Assembly (NCBI RefSeq): GCF_001613105.1 | Contig: NZ_BDBS01000004.1 | Coordinates: 62,001 to 126,000 of the forward strand | Direction of reading: 5' to 3' | DNA: 64,000 nt | DNA from: Nocardia pseudobrasiliensis NBRC 108224 | Lineage (GTDB): Bacteria > Actinomycetota > Actinomycetes > Mycobacteriales > Mycobacteriaceae | Shown here: in pieces, positions 1 through 15,300 of the stretch | How the letters are laid out: each line of letters opens with the position of its first letter | How positions within the stretch are numbered: position 1 is the stretch's first letter | Position numbers and translations under genes: made by a program | Notes under the pieces: generated by a model | Databases searched by the model: none | What the model was told of the DNA's origin: nothing | What the model saw: only the letters and a program-made list of their open reading frames with translations

Positions 1-3000
1 GCGCACGCGATCACCGACGGCCACGGGATCCTCGCCGCCGTTGCGCGCGATCTGCACCGCGGTGGCGAATTCCTCCACCAGTGCCAGATTGCGCACATCA
101 CCGACGAATATCGCCCCACCCGGCGTCAGCAGCCCGCGCACCTTCTCGAGAACATCGCGCAGATAGGCCGGGCCGGGGAAATACTGGACCACCGAATTCA
201 GCACCACGGTGTCGAAGTAGTTCTCGGGCAGGCCACCGGTGTCCTCGGCGGTCCGCACGCTCAATACGACCCGATCGGCCCATTCCGTGCCGAGTGCGTC
301 CAACTGTCCCTGCAGCTTGTCGATGGTGGTCGCGGAAAAGTCTGTCGCCCAATACTCTTCGACCTCCGGTGCCACCTTCGCCAGCAGCAGGCCCGAACCC
401 ACACCGATCTCGAGCACCCGCCGCGGCCGCAACCCACGAATCCGCTCGACCCTGGCCATCCGCCACTCACGCATCTGCTCGACCGGAATCGGCTCGCCGG
501 TATAGCTGCTGTTCCAGCCACCGAAATCCTCGCCGAATTCGGCCGCGGAGGCCGAGTACAGATCGTCGTACACGCGTTGCCACTGCCCGACCAACTCGTC
601 CGAACCACCGATCGGACCCGACCGATCGGCGGTCACATATCCGATCAGCTGCTTGCCGCCGGCCTCCGCCTCCCGCGCGACCACCACCGCTTGCGACACC
701 GAAGGATGCTGCGCCAGAACGGCTTCCACCTCACCCGGCTCCACCCGGAAGCCACGGATCTTCACCTGATCGTCGACGCGGCCCACGAACTCCAACTGCC
801 CGTCTGCATTCCACCGCACCACATCACCGGTGCGATACAACCGACCGCCCGCCGCATCGAACGGATCGGCCACGAACCGCGACGCCGTCAACGACGACCG
901 ACCGTAATATCCCCGCGCCAACTGCGCACCGGCGATATACAACTCTCCCGGCACCCCCACCGGAACCGGGCGCATACCCGAATCCAACACGAACACCCGC
1001 ACATTGCCCAGCGGACCACCGATCGGAACAACCGCACCCGACGCACCCACGGCATCGAAATCGGTCGCGAACACCGTCGTCTCGGTCGGACCGTACCCGT
1101 TCATGATCTGCACACGGGGGCAGCTCGCCCACGCCCTGCGGACCAGACCGACCGTCAGTTCGGCCCCACCGCACATCACCCGCCGCAATGTCCGCAGCCG
1201 ATCACCGGGCACCGCTTCGACATATTCGAGCAGCCCCGACAGCAGCGGCGGTGTCGCGAACATCTCGGTCACCGAACAGGTTTCGACCAATCGTACGATT
1301 TCCGCCGGATCGGATCGCTGCTCACTCGCCACCACCAGCGCCCCGCCCCCGCACAGCGCCAGCCAGATCTCATAGGTCGACGCGTCGAACGCGACAGAGG
1401 AATGCACCAGCATTCGATCCCCGGCGACCATCGCGGCCTGCGACACCAGATTCGCCAGATTGCGATGGGTGACCCCGACGCCCTTCGGAACGCCGGTCGA
1501 GCCCGAGGTGTAGATGACATACACCAGGTTCTCCGGTCGCGCGGCGACGATCGAGGCGAGGCCGTCCTCGTCGGCATCGAGCGCGTCGAGACACAGCTGC
1601 GGTATCGCGTTGTCCGGCAGAGTTTTCGCGGTCGCCGAATCGGTCACCACGACCACCGGCGCGGCATCGGCGAGCACGAACGCCAGACGATCCGACGGAT
1701 AGGCGGGATCTATCGGCAGATACGCGGCACCGGACTGCACGACCGCCACCAACGCGACCAACAGATCGACAGATTTCGGCAAGGCCACCGCGACGACGAC
1801 ATCGGGACCGACGCCACGCGAGATCAGCACCCGAGCAAGCTCTTTCGCCCTGTGATCGAGTTGCCGATAGGTCAGCTCCGCCGCACCGCACACCACGGCC
1901 ACCGCATCGGGTGTCGCCGCCACGCTCGCCTGGAACAACTCGGCCAGGGTCGTATCCGCGAAATCGACGGCGGTCTCGTTCCACCCGCGCAACACGCGCT
2001 CGCGCTCACCGGCGTCGAGCACATCCACCGACCCGATCGTGACCTCCGGGGTCGAGGCGATCAGCCGCAGCAATCCCACCAGCCGCCGCGCCATCGTCTC
2101 GACGGTCGCGTGGTCGAACAGTTCGGTCGCGTATTCCACGAACCCGTTCCACGCGTGCCCAACCGGTGCATCGGCGACATTGAAGAACAGATCGAATCGC
2201 GACGCCGCGATCGACGCCGGATACGGCTCGAATCCGACACCCGCCAATTCGACCGTCGGCAGCGCATTGTTCTGGAACGCCAGGGCGACCTGGAACAAGG
2301 GGTGATACGCCGCCGACCGGGCCGGGTTGAGCAGCTCGACCAGCAATTCGAACGGCGCGTCCTGATTCTCGTATGCCGCCAGCGCCTTCGAGCGGACCTG
2401 TCCGAGAATTTCGGCGAACGACGCAGCCGGGGCGACGGCCGTGCGCAAAACCCAGGTGTTGACGAAGAACCCCACCATATCCGCCAGCGCCTCATCGGTC
2501 CGCCCGGCAATCGGCGAACCGATCGGAACATCCTCCCCCGCACCCAGTTTGAACAACAACACCGCCAACGCCGACTGCAACACCATAGACACGGTCGCAC
2601 CCTCACGGGCGGCCAATCGCTGCACCGCGACCCGGGTTTCGACGTCGATGTCGAAATGGACCAGATCCCCACGGAAACTCGGAACCCGCGGCCGCGGCCG
2701 ATCCATCGGCAGGCGCAATTGCTCCGGTATGCCGTCGAGCTCGCGCCGCCAGTAGTCGAATTGCCGCGACAGTACGCTGTCGGGATCGGTGGCCGATCCG
2801 AGCCAATCCTGCTGCCACAGTGTGTAATCCACGTACTGCACCGGAAGGGGTTCCCACTCGGGAGCACGACCGCCGATCCGCGCGGTGTACGCCACGGCGA
2901 GATCGTGCAGCAGCGGGGCCATCGACCAGCCGTCACCCGCGATGTGATGGATCACCACGACCAGCACACAGTCGTCGCCCCCGTGGCGGAAGACATCGGC

Positions 3001-3345
3001 GCGAATGGGGATCTCCGCCGACAGATCGAATCCGTACCGTACCGCCGCCGTGACCGCCGCATCCAGTTCCGCGGTCGCCACATCGGTCACGGTGACCGGC
3101 ACATCGACCGCATCGAGCACCCGCTGCGCGGGCACGCCGTCGACGTCGACGAAAATCGTGCGCAGACTCTCGTGCCGGGCCACGACGTCACCGACCGCGG
3201 CGGCGAATGCCGACGCGTCGAACACACCGGTCAACCGCGCGGCCAGTGGAATGTTGTAGGTGGCCGAGGGGCCCTCCATCCGATGGATGAACCACAATCG
3301 CCGCTGCGCGAACGACAGTGGCACGACCTGCGGTCGCGGTCTGGT
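1..3345 (-). other. NRPS module 9: C - A - N-methyltransferase (truncated by window)
   Basis: LCL C domain (HHIAGDGW). The A9 pocket read by eye is DAYFMGGVF, nearly the A2 code, so the same or a similar aliphatic residue is likely. A third embedded N-methyltransferase begins near base 640 (LEIGVGSG at about 400-425, GDVRNLAL near 100). The window ends inside it, so the PCP and anything after it are not visible. Confidence 0.85.
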
Positions 3346-6300
3346 CGACAATGCCGGACGCACCCGTGCGCCCGGGTCGAGCCGAGTCGCCAACCGCGAC
3401 ACCGTCGGAGCGTCGAATACCGTCCGGATTGCCACCTCGATGCCGAGTTCCGCGCGAATCCGGCTCACCAGGCGCGTGGCCAACAGCGAGTGGCCGCCCA
3501 ACTCGAAGAAGTTGTCGTCCACACCGATCCGCTCACGCCCGAGGATCTCGCCGAACAGCTCGGCCAGCACCCGCTCGCGCTCGCTGCCGGGCGCCCGGAA
3601 CTCCGCCGATGAGGCGAATTCCGGCTCCGGCAGCGCGGCGCGGTCCAGCTTCCCGTTGGCGGTCAGCGGAATCGACTCGATCACCAGCACCACCGCGGGC
3701 ACCATGAACTCCGGCAGCCGGTCGGCCACCCACCGACGCACATCCCGGCCGTCGAGCTCCGATCCGCCGGAGACGACGTATCCGATCAGCTGCTTGCCGC
3801 CCGCGCCGGTATCACGTACCGACACTACCGCCCGCGAAACCGAAGGATGTTGCGCGAGTGCGGCTTCCACTTCACCGGGCTCCACCCGGAAGCCACGGAT
3901 CTTCACCTGATCATCGACACGGCCCACGAACTCCAACTGCCCGTCCGCATTCCACCGCACCACATCACCGGTGCGATACAACCGCCCGCCCGCCGCATCG
4001 AACGGGTCGGCCACGAATCGCGACGCCGTCGACCCGGCCTGCCCTCGATATCCGCGCGCCACATGCGAACCCGCGATGTACAACTCCCCGGCGACTCCCA
4101 CCGGAGTCGGCGCGAGCCACGAATCCAACACGTATACGCGAACATTCGCCAGCGCGGACCCGATCGGCACCGCCGCGCCCGCGAAGGGCGCGCCCGCCTC
4201 GAACAGATGGTTCACCGCGAACGTGGTCGTCTCCGTCGGCCCGTACACGTTCACGATATGCGTATCCGGACACCGTGACATCGCACGCCGCAACAGTTTC
4301 GACGAGATCTCCTCGCCGCCGACCCACACCTGACGCAGGCCCGCGAATGCTTCGGGACTCTGCTCGATGACCAGTTCGAACAGCCGGGTGGTGAAGAATG
4401 CGGCCGTCACCCCGTTGTCGACCAGTGTCCGGCCCAGTGCTGCGAGGTCGTCATGATTCGACGGGGCGAGGACCACTCGCCCACCGCAGAGCAACGGCAC
4501 CCATATCTCGTAGGTCGACGCATCGAAGGCGATCGAGGAATGCATCAGTACCCGGTCGTGCGATCCATCGCGCCACTGGGGTTTGTTCGCGAAGGCCACC
4601 ACGTTGCGGTGGGTGACCGCAACGCCTTTGGGCACGCCGGTGGAGCCGGAGGTATAGATCAGGTAGGCGGTGTTGTGCGGGCGCACGGTGAGAGGTCCAT
4701 CGAAGCCGGGCCCGCTGCGCAGATCCACCGTGTCGAGATACAGCCGCGGTACCGCACTGTGGGGCAGATCGTTCGCGGTGCTCTTGTCGGTCACGAGGAC
4801 AACCGGCGCGGCCTCGCCGAGAATGAATGCCACCCGATCCGAGGAATACGCCGGATCGATCGGCAAGTACCCGCCACCGGCCCGCAGCACCGCCAACAGA
4901 GCCACGATCAATTCCGGCGATCTCGGCAATGCCACCGCGACAATCGCATCGGGACCCACTCCGCGGGAAACCAATACCCGCGCTAGCCGACTCGCGCGCG
5001 CGTCGAGCTCCCCGTAGCTCAGTTCCTCATTGCCGCCGACCAACGCGACCGCGTCGGGGTCGGCGGCAACCCGTGCCCGGAACTGCTCGATGATCGTGGT
5101 ATCCGGGAACTCGACGGCGGTCTCGTTCCACCGCCGCAATACCGACTCACGCTCGTCGAGGCCGAGGGTGTCGACCGAGCCCACCGGAATACGCGGATCG
5201 GCCGCCAATTGCGCGAATATTCGCGCCAATCGCTCGGCCAGCGTCTCGACCGTCGACCGGTCCAGCACATCGGTGCGGAATTCGAGACGCAGGTGCAATT
5301 CGGGTACGGCATTGGCGATGAGGGTGACCGCGTAGTGCGACGGCGTATCGGGCCGCACCTCGGTGATGGCTATCTCGCTCGACGTCGCGGCCCGTCCGAT
5401 CCCGGCCTGATCGACCGGATAGGACTCGAACGCGATCAGCGTATCGAACAGGACGCTCAACCCGACGCCCTGATGAATATCGCTCAATCCGACATGGTGG
5501 TGATCCAGCAGCGCGGCCTGACGAGCCTGCAGATCGGTCAATACATCGGCGAGGGCGTCACCGGGACCGAATCGCACGCGCACCGGCACGGTATTGATGA
5601 ACAATCCGACCATCGAATCCACCCCGGCGATCGCGGGCGGCCGACCCGATACGGTCGCACCGGCGACCACCTCGCGGCGGCCGGTCGACACCGCCAGCAA
5701 CAGCCCCCAGCCACCCTGCACGAGCGTGTTCACCGTGACACCGAGCGCGGTCGCCTGCCGACCCAGCGCCGCGGCGGTCTCGCCGCTCAGCGCGACCTCG
5801 ACCCGACCGACCCCGGCACGCTCGGCTACGCCGCGTCGCCCGGCGTTGTCGGCGAGCAGGGTGGGCTCCCGTACGTCCTCGAGTTCTCGCACCCACGCCC
5901 GCACACCGGCATCCGAATCCTGCCGCCCGAGCCACATCAGGAAGTCCCGATAGTCCGGCGCGGCGGGCAGCCCGGCCGTGTCACCGCCGGAACCATAGAG
6001 CTGCAACAGATCTCGAAGCAGCAGCGGCAGCGACCACCCGTCCAGCAGGACGTGATGAGCGGTGAAGATCAGTTCGCAGCGCCCTTCGGGCAGCAGCACC
6101 AGCGTCAATCGCAGCAGCGGCGGGATGGCCGCGTCGAAATGCGCATCCCGTTCCTCGGCGGCCACGGCGGCCGGATCCGTTTCGGCGTCGTCGCGCAGAT
6201 CCACTACACGCCAAGGCAATTCGACATCGTCGACGACGACCTGAATCGGAGCGCCGCGCGAATCGGCGGTGAAGCCCACGCGCAGATTCGGATACCGAAT

Positions 6301-9300
6301 CAGCAGTCCGCGCCCGGCCGCACGCATCCTGTCCGGATCGACCGACCCGGACAGACCGAACACGACCTGCATGTGATAGGCGTCGAACCCGTTGTCCGCC
6401 AACGCCTGATGGAACAGCAACCCCGACTGCATCGAGGTCAGCGGCCATACATCCGCCAATCCGGGATACCGCTGTTCCAGGAGCTCGATCTCCCGCTGCC
6501 CCATCTCCACCAGCGGCAGATCCGATGGCGTCAGACCGCCCGCGCCAGAGGTGCGCGCATGACGGGCCAGACCCACCACCGCATCTCGCCACAGGTCGGC
6601 CAGTTCCGCCACCTCACCGTGCGCCAGCGCACCCACGGGTGCGGCGAAGACCGCCTGCAGGACCGGACCGTCGGCGGTGTCGATCACCATCGCGCTGACG
6701 TCGAGCACCGATGTCGCGGGCATGGCCGACAGTGCGGGATTCAGCGGCGTGATCAACTGCCCGGTGTCGACGGCGGGCGTCCAGCCCGCACCGCGCAGCC
6801 GCTGCGGCAGCAGATCCGACGAGGTGAGGCGGCCGAGGTAGTTGAATCCGATCTGCCCGGTCGAGAACTCCCGCAGCACAGCGGCGGTCTCGGGATTGAG
6901 GTATCGCAGCAGTCCGTAGCCGATGCCCTTGTCCGGCAGCGCGCGCAACTGCTCCTTCACCGATTTGAACAGCTCGCCCGCGGCGTCACCGCCCGCGCAC
7001 AGCTCCTGCCATTCCGTCGCCGCGGCCCGCAGCCGCACCGGGAACATGGTCGTGAACCAGCCCACCGTATTCGACAGGTCGGCGCCGGGGACGATCTCCT
7101 CCTGACGGCCGTGGCCCTCCAGCCGGATCAGCACCGAATCCTCGGCGCTGCCGCGCGCCTGTCGCCGCCGCGCCACCGCCACGGCCAGCGCCGCGAGCAA
7201 CCCGTCCTCGACGCCGCCGTGGTATGCCGCGGGCAGTGTGGTCAGCAGGGTTTCGGTGTCGGCCACCGGAATTCGCAGTTGCACATGTTCGGTGGTGGCC
7301 ATCACATCGATCGCGGGATCCAACGGCCGCGAACCCAGCATCGGATCGGGACCGTCGAGAACCGAACGCCACCAGTCCAACTCCGCCACCCGCTCCGGCC
7401 GGACCGCCTCCTCGACCAGGCTGTGCGCCCACCGCCGCATCGACGTCCCCGGCGCCACGAACACCGGCCGCGATCCGCTCGCGACCAACTGCCACGCGAA
7501 TACCAGGTCCGGCAGCAGGATTCGCCACGACACACCGTCGACCGCGAGATGATGCGCCACGATCGCCAATCGGCCCGGACGCCGCGCACCGGCATCGAAC
7601 CACACGAACCGCACCATCACCCCCGCGGCGGGCGACAGCCGACCGACCGCCGTCTCCAGCTGCGAGACGATCACATCCTCGCGCGACTCGATCATTTCGA
7701 CGCGATGTACGAACCGTCCCACATCGATCGACGCGGCCGGGGCGATCTCGAGTCCCGCCCCGCGCTCGTCCTCGACCAATCGTGACCGCAGCACGTCGTG
7801 ACGATCCACGACCGCGGTCAATGTGGCGAGCAAACCCGCTCGATCGATGCCGATCGGCAGATCCAGCACCATCGTCTGACTGAACGCGTCGAATCCGGCC
7901 CCCAGACCGCGCACGAACCGAGCCACCGGCAGCAGTGGCATCCACCCGACGCCGCCCCCGGCCAACTCCGTCAGCACCGAATCCACCACGCGCCCACCGG
8001 CCACCGCCGCCAGCGCCGCGACCGTCCGCCGCTCGAACACCTCCCGCGGACTCACCACCACGCCCTGCGCCCGCGCCCGGGACACCACCTGGATCGAGCG
8101 GATACTGTCACCGCCCAATTCGAAGAAGTCGTCGTCGACACCGACGCGTTCGACCCCGAGCATCTCGGCGAATACCGCGGCGAGCACCCGCTCCTCGGCA
8201 GAGCTCGGCGCTCGGTACCGCGCCGCGGACGCCGATTCCGGAATCGGCAGCGCCGCGCGATCGATCTTCCCGTTGGCGGTCACCGGTATCGAGTCGAGCA
8301 CCACGACCGCCGTCGGCACCATGAATTCCGGCAGCCGCTCGGAAACGAACTCGCGCACCCGAGCGCCGTCGACTCCGGCACGGTCGAGCACGACATAGCC
8401 GATCAGCCGTTTGCCGCCGGTCTCGGTCTCGACCGCGGTCACCACGGCGCGGGTCACCGAAGGGTGCTGTGCCAGTGCGGCCTCCACCTCGCCCGGTTCG
8501 ACGCGGAAGCCGCGGATCTTCACCTGGTCGTCGGATCGGCCCACGAACTCCAACCGGCCCTGGGCATTCCACCGCACCATGTCACCGGTGCGATACAACC
8601 GGCCGCCACGGGGATCGAACGGATCGGCCACGAACCGTGCCGCCGTCAGCCCGGACCGGCCCCGATAGCCACGCGCCAATTGCGCACCGGCCACATACAA
8701 CTCACCGGCGACACCGATCGGAACCGGAGCCAACCACGGATCCAGTACGTATACCCGGGTATTGGCCACCGGCATGCCGATCGGCACCGCACCGACCGTC
8801 CCCTCCGGCACGACCAGCGACGTCACATCGACCGTCGCCTCGGTCGGACCGTACAGATTGTCGATCCGGACGCCGCCACAGACCGCGTTCAGCCCGTGGA
8901 CCAATCCTGAAGTCAAGGTGTCCGCGCCGGTGTCGATCCGGTCGAGACTTCGAAGCGGGTTGCAGCGCAACGATTCCACGTACTCGACCAGGGCGGTCAG
9001 CAGCGGCGGCGTGGCGAACATCTTCGTCACCGCCCAGGTCTCGATCAATCGCGAGATCTCCACCGGATCCGAGCGCTGCTCACGCGCGACGACCAAGGTC
9101 GCACCACCGCACAGCGCGGGCCAGATCTCGTAGGTCGAGGCGTCGAACGCGACGGAGGAGTGCATCAGCACCCAGTCCCGGGGACTCGTCGTCCACGCCT
9201 GCGCGACCAGATTCACCACATTGCCGTGGGTGATGCCGACGCCTTTGGGTACGCCGGTCGAGCCCGAGGTGTAGATCAGATAGGCCAGATTCTGCGGCCG

Positions 9301-12300
9301 CACCGCCACGGCACGATCGCTGCCCGCCTCGTCGTCGTCCGGATGAAGACGCGGAATCGCGTTGGGCGGCAGTACTTTCGCTGTGTCGGCATCGGTCACT
9401 ACCACCACCGGGTCGGCGTCGGCCAGAATGAAGGTCAGCCGATCCGAGGGGTAGGCCGGATCGATCGGAAGATATGCGCCACCGGCCTTCCCGACCGCGA
9501 CCAATGCCACCAGCAGTTCCGCCGACCTCGGCAGCGCCACCGCGACCACGGTGTCCGGTCCGACGCCGCGGGCGATCAATATCCTCGCCAGCCGATCCGC
9601 GCGCGCGTCGAGCTCACCGTAGGTCAGCTCCGAGTTCTCGCAGACGACGGCCGTGCCCTCGGGCGTGCGCGCGACCTGCGCCTCGAACAATCCGATCAGC
9701 GTGGCGTCCTGGAGCTCGACAGCGGTGTCGTTCCACCGGCGCAGCAGCAATTCCCGCTCGTCGCCCAGCAGATCCATCGCCGCCACCGCGATTTCGGGAT
9801 CCGCGACGACCTGCTCGAAGATCCGGACCAGCCGCACGGCCATCGCGTCGACCGTCGGCCTGTCGAAGACATCGGTGCGATATTCCAGCCGGATGGTCAA
9901 TTCGGGAGCGGCCCCGGCCACCACGGTCAGCGGGTAGTGCGTCGGCGCTTCGGGCCGCAGATCGGTGAGGGTCAGGCCGCTGGTGGTGACCGCCGCACCG
10001 ATCCCCGCCTGGTCGACGGGATAGGACTCGAATCCGATGAGGGTATCGAACAGCACGTCCAGACCGGTCGCCCGGTGGATCTCGCTCAACCCGACGTGAT
10101 GGTGTTCCAGCAGGGCGATTTGGCGGCGCTGCAACCCGGTCAACAGCTCTGCCAGCGTCTCGCCGTGCCCGAATCGTATCCGGACGGGCACGGTATTGAT
10201 GAACAACCCGACCATCGCGTCGACTCCCGCGATCGCGGCCGGTCTGCCCGAGACGGTCGCACCGGTCAGCACATCGCGCCGACCGGTCGAGGCGGCGAGC
10301 AGAATCCCCCATGCCGCCTGCACCACCGTATTCAGGGTGATGCCGAGGCGACCGGCCCGCTCGCTCAATGCCTGTGCGAGCTGCGAGGTGATCGGCACGT
10401 CGACTCGGCCGACCTCCGTCGCGGCCGTACTGTCCGCGCTGCCCGCCAGCAGGGTGGGTTCCCGCACACCCTCGAGTTCCCCGACCCAGGCTCGCACCCC
10501 GGCGTCGATATCTCTGTGGCCCAGCCACTTCAGGAATTCGCGATAGTCGGGAACCGGCGGCAGGGCCGCACCGTCGCCGTACAGGCGCAGTAGATCGCGA
10601 ATCAGCAGCGGCAGCGACCACCCGTCCAGCAGGACATGGTGGGCGGTGAAGATCAATTCCGAGCGACGCTCACCGGTCAGCACCAGTGTGAACCGCAGCA
10701 GCGGCGGCGACGCGATATCGAAGTTCGCGGACCGGTCCTCGCGCAGTATCAATTCCACCGCGGCGTCGCGGTCCGCCGCGGTGTGATCGCGCAAATCCAC
10801 GACCTTCCACGGCAATTCGACGCCGTCGAGGACGATCTGGACCGGGACGCCGCGGGAGTCGTCGGCGAAGGCCACCCGCAGACTCGGATACCGATCGAGC
10901 AACCCCTGGCCTGCCGCGCGCATGCGGGCCGCGTCCATCCGGCCGGTCAGCCCGAACATCACCTGCATGTGGTAGGCGTCGAAACCCTTGCCCGCCAAGG
11001 CTCGATGGAACAGCAGACCCGTCTGCATCGAGGTCGCGGGCCATACATCCGTCAGTCCTGGATAGCGCTGTTCGAACACCTCGATCTCGCGTTGATCCAG
11101 CTCCACCAGCGGCAGATCCGAGGGCGTCAACCCACCCGCGCCCGAGCCTTCGGCATGTCGGGCCAGTCCGACGGCCGCGTCGCGCCACAACTCGGCCATC
11201 CGCCGTGCCGTGCTCGTGGCCAGCGCGCCGGTGGGATTCGCGAAGACGGCACGCAATACCGGGCCCGCGTCGCTGTCGACGACCATCGCGGTGACATCGA
11301 GCAGCGCCAGTGCGGGCATCGCGGGATCGGGGGTCGCGAGCGATCCCACCGCATCGCGACTCGGGGTCCACCCGCCGCCGCGCAGGCGTTCGGGCAGCAG
11401 CTCCGCGGTGGTCAGGCGACCGAGGTAGTTGAATCCGATCTGTCCGCTCGAGAACCGTTGCAGCACAGCGGATGTCTCGGAATCGAGGTATCTCAGCACG
11501 CCGTAGCCGATGCCCCGATCGGGGATTGCGCGCAGTTGCTCCTTGACCGACTTGAGCAGTGCGCCCGCCGCCGGGCCACCGGCGCAGACCTCGTCCCACG
11601 CCGTCGCGGCCACTCGCAGTCGGACCGGGAATATGCTGGTGAACCAGCCGACGGTCGACGACAGGTCGGCGCCCGCGACAATATGCTCCTCGCGGCCGTG
11701 GCCTTCCAGGCGAATCAACGCCGAATCCCCGGACATCCGCTGCCGCACCACCGCGATCGACAGGGCGGCCAGCAATCCGTCCTCGACGCCGCCGTGGAAG
11801 ATCGCGGGCAGCGTCGTCAGCAGCGATTCGGTCTCGGCCACGGGAATTTCGACAACCGTATGTTCCACGGTCGCCATGACGTCGATCGCCGGATCCAACG
11901 GGCGTGCGCCCAGCATCGGATCGGGTTCGTCCACAACCGCACGCCACCACGGCAACTGCTCCGACAGCGTCGCGGCCTGTTCGACGAGCCCGTGCGCCCA
12001 TCGCCGCACCGACGTCCCCGTCGCCGCCCACACCGGCGTGCGCCCGGCCGCGACCGCCTGCCACGCGGATGCCAAGTCCGGCAACAGAATCCGCCACGAC
12101 ACTCCATCGGTCACCAGATGATGCGCCACGATCGCCAACCGGCCCGGACGCCGCGGGCCGTCATCGAACCACAGGAACCGCACCATCACCCCGGCCGCCG
12201 GATCCAATCCGGCGGTGACCTCGTCGTTGTCGACGCGATGCAGCAATCGCTCCACGTCGATCGATCCGGCCGGCGCGACCTCGAGTCCCGCCCCGCGCTC

Positions 12301-15300
12301 ATCGTCGACCAGGCGCGATCGCAGCACATCGTGGCGATCGATCACCGCGGCCAGCACCGCGACCAATTGCGTCCGATCGATGCCCAACGGCAGATCAACC
12401 GTCATCGACTGGCTGAAGGAGTCGAACCCGGCCCCCAGCTCCCGCACGAACCGAGCCGCGGGCAGCAACGGCATCCACCCGACCGCGCCGCCGGGCAACT
12501 CCATCGACACCGAATCCAGCGGGCGTTCGCCCGCGACCGCCGCCAGGGCCGCCACTGTCCGCCGGTCGAACACGTCCCGAGGGGTCACCTCGACACCTGC
12601 CGCGCGGGCGCGCGATACGACCTGAATCGACCGAATACTGTCTCCACCCAATTCGAAGAAGCTGTCGTCGACGCCCACCCGAGCCAACCCGAGCACCTCG
12701 GCGACCACCGCGGCCAGTACTTCCTCGGTGTGGGTCCGCGGCGCGCGATACGGCGTCGAGGCGGCGAATCGCGGCTGCGGCAGTGCGGCGCGGTCGAGTT
12801 TTCCGTTGGCGGTCAACGGCATCGAATCGAGCACCATGACCACCGCGGGCACCATGAACTCCGGCAGTCGCTCGGCGACGAAGGCGCGGATCTCCGTCCC
12901 GTCGGTATCGGCGGTGACGTAACCGATCAGCCGCTTCGCGCCGGTTTCGGTCTCGCGCGCGACCACCACCGCCTGGGATACCGAAGGATGCTGTGTCAGT
13001 GCGGCTTCCACCTCGCCTGGTTCGACGCGGAAGCCACGGATCTTGACCTGATCATCGATCCGGCCGACGAACTCCAACTGCCCGTCGACATTCCACCGCA
13101 CCACGTCGCCGCTGCGATACAACCGCCCGCCCGACGCATCGAACGGATCGGCCACGAACCGCGACGCCGTCAACGAAGCCCGACCGTAGTAGCCGCGCGC
13201 CAGTTGCGCACCGGCTATATACAGCTCTCCCGGCACCCCCACAGGAACCGGCAGCAGCCACGAATCCAACACGTAGACACGGGCATTCGCGACAGGAGCA
13301 CCGATCGGCACTACTCCCGTGAGGCCATCGGGCACGACCGATGAGGTCACATTCACCGTCGCCTCGGTCGGCCCGTACAGGTTCTCGATACGCGCACCCG
13401 CACAGACCGATTTCAACGCCTCCACCAGGCCGGCGGTGAGCGTGTCGGCACCGGTGGCGATTTCCGTCAGACTCGACAACGAATTGTCCGGCAACGTCCG
13501 CCCATAATCGACCAGGGCCGACAGCAGCGGCGGCGTCGCGAAAATCTTCGTCACCCAACGGGTCTCGACCAACTTCGCGATCTCCGCCGGATCCGACCGC
13601 TGCTCGGTCGCCACGATCAATGTCGCGCCGCCACACAGGGCAGGCCAGATCTCATAGGTGGAGGCGTCGAAGGCTATCGAGGAATGCGCCAGTACGCGAT
13701 CTCCGGTTGTCACCGACCGCGCCTGAGAAATCAGGCTCACCAGATTGCGGTGCGTTATCCCGACCCCCTTCGGAGCCCCGGTCGAACCGGACGTGTAGAT
13801 CAGGTACGCGAGGTTCTGCGGCCGCGCGACAGTGATCCGGTCCAGGCCCTGATCGGCGTCGAGCCGGTCGAGGTAGACATGCGGTATCGCATTGTCCGGC
13901 AACAGTTCGGCGGTCGCGGTATCGGTCAGGACTGCGATCGGCGCGGCGTCGGCGAGGACGAAGGCCACTCGATCGGCGGGATAGGCTGGATCGATCGGCA
14001 GATAGGCCCCGCCGGCCTTCGACACCGCCACCAAGGTCACGATCAAATCCGCCGACCGCGACAAGGCCACCGCGACAACGGTATCCGGCCCGACCCCCCG
14101 CGAGACCAGCACCCGCGCAAGCCGCTCGGTCTGCTCGTCGAGCGTCCGGTAGCTCAACTCGGTTCCCGCACAGACGACAGCGACGGCCTCCGGCGTCCGG
14201 GCGACCTGTGCGCGGAACAACGCGTCCACCGTCCGGTCCGGAATTGACACGTCGGTAGCGTTCCACCGGCGCACCGTCAGATCCCATTCGTCGCCATGGA
14301 GGATATCGAGGGAACCCACGGCCGCGCCCGGGTTGGACACCGCCTGCCGCAGTAACACGGTGAACCGCGTGACCATCGCCTCGACCGTCGAACGATCGAA
14401 TATCTCGGTCGCGAATTCGACCAGCCCGCTCCACATCCGTCCGGCCGGAGCGTCGGCGATATTGAACAGCAGATCGAATCGCGACGTGCCGGTGGACACC
14501 GGATAGGGCTCGATACCCACCGACGGCAGTTCCAGCTTCGGCAGCGTGTTGTTCTGGAATGCCAGCGACACCTGGAACAGCGGATGATGCGACGCCGACC
14601 GGACCGGGTTCAGCAGCTCGACGAGCAGTTCGAACGGGACGTCCTGATTCTCGTAGGCCGCCAACGCTTTCGCCTTGACCTGCCGGAGGATTTCCGCGAA
14701 CGATGCCCCGGAATCCACGCCTGTGCGCAGCACCCAGGTGTTGACGAAGAATCCCACCAGATCCGCCAGCGCCTCATCGGTCCGCCCGGCGATCGGCGAA
14801 CCGATCGGAACATCCTCCCCCGCACCCAGTTTGAACAACAACACCGCCAACGCCGACTGCAACACCATCGACACCGTCGCACCCTCACGCGCGGCCAACC
14901 GCTCCACCGCGAGGCGGGTCTCGGCATCGATGTCGAAACTCACGACATCGCCGAGGAATTCGGCCGTCCGCGGCCGCGGGCGATCGGTCGGCAGACGCAA
15001 TTGCTCCGGCACCCCGTCGAGCTCGTGTCGCCAGTACTCGAACTGCCGGGACAGCAGACTGTCCGGATCCGCGGCCTCCCCCAGCAATTCCCGTTGCCAC
15101 AGCGCGTAATCCGCGTACTGTACCGGCAGCGGCTCCCACTGCGGCGCATACCCTTCGCACCGGGCCGTGTACGCGACCGACAGATCGCGCAGCAGCGTCG
15201 CGACCGACCAGCCGTCACCGGCGATGTGGTGCATCAGCAGAACCAGCACACAGTCGTCGCCGCTACGAAATACGGTGGTGCGCACCGGAATTTCCGATGA

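Noticed and set aside
577..3612. Plus-strand open frame of 1011 codons, and similar ones at 5209-7785, 16801-19146, 24741-27935 and 28614-31067
   Set aside because: They lie antisense to intact NRPS domains, are extremely rich in Arg/His/Gln/Pro, contain no recognisable domain and have no Shine-Dalgarno. High GC at third codon positions of the minus strand removes stop codons from the opposite frame.
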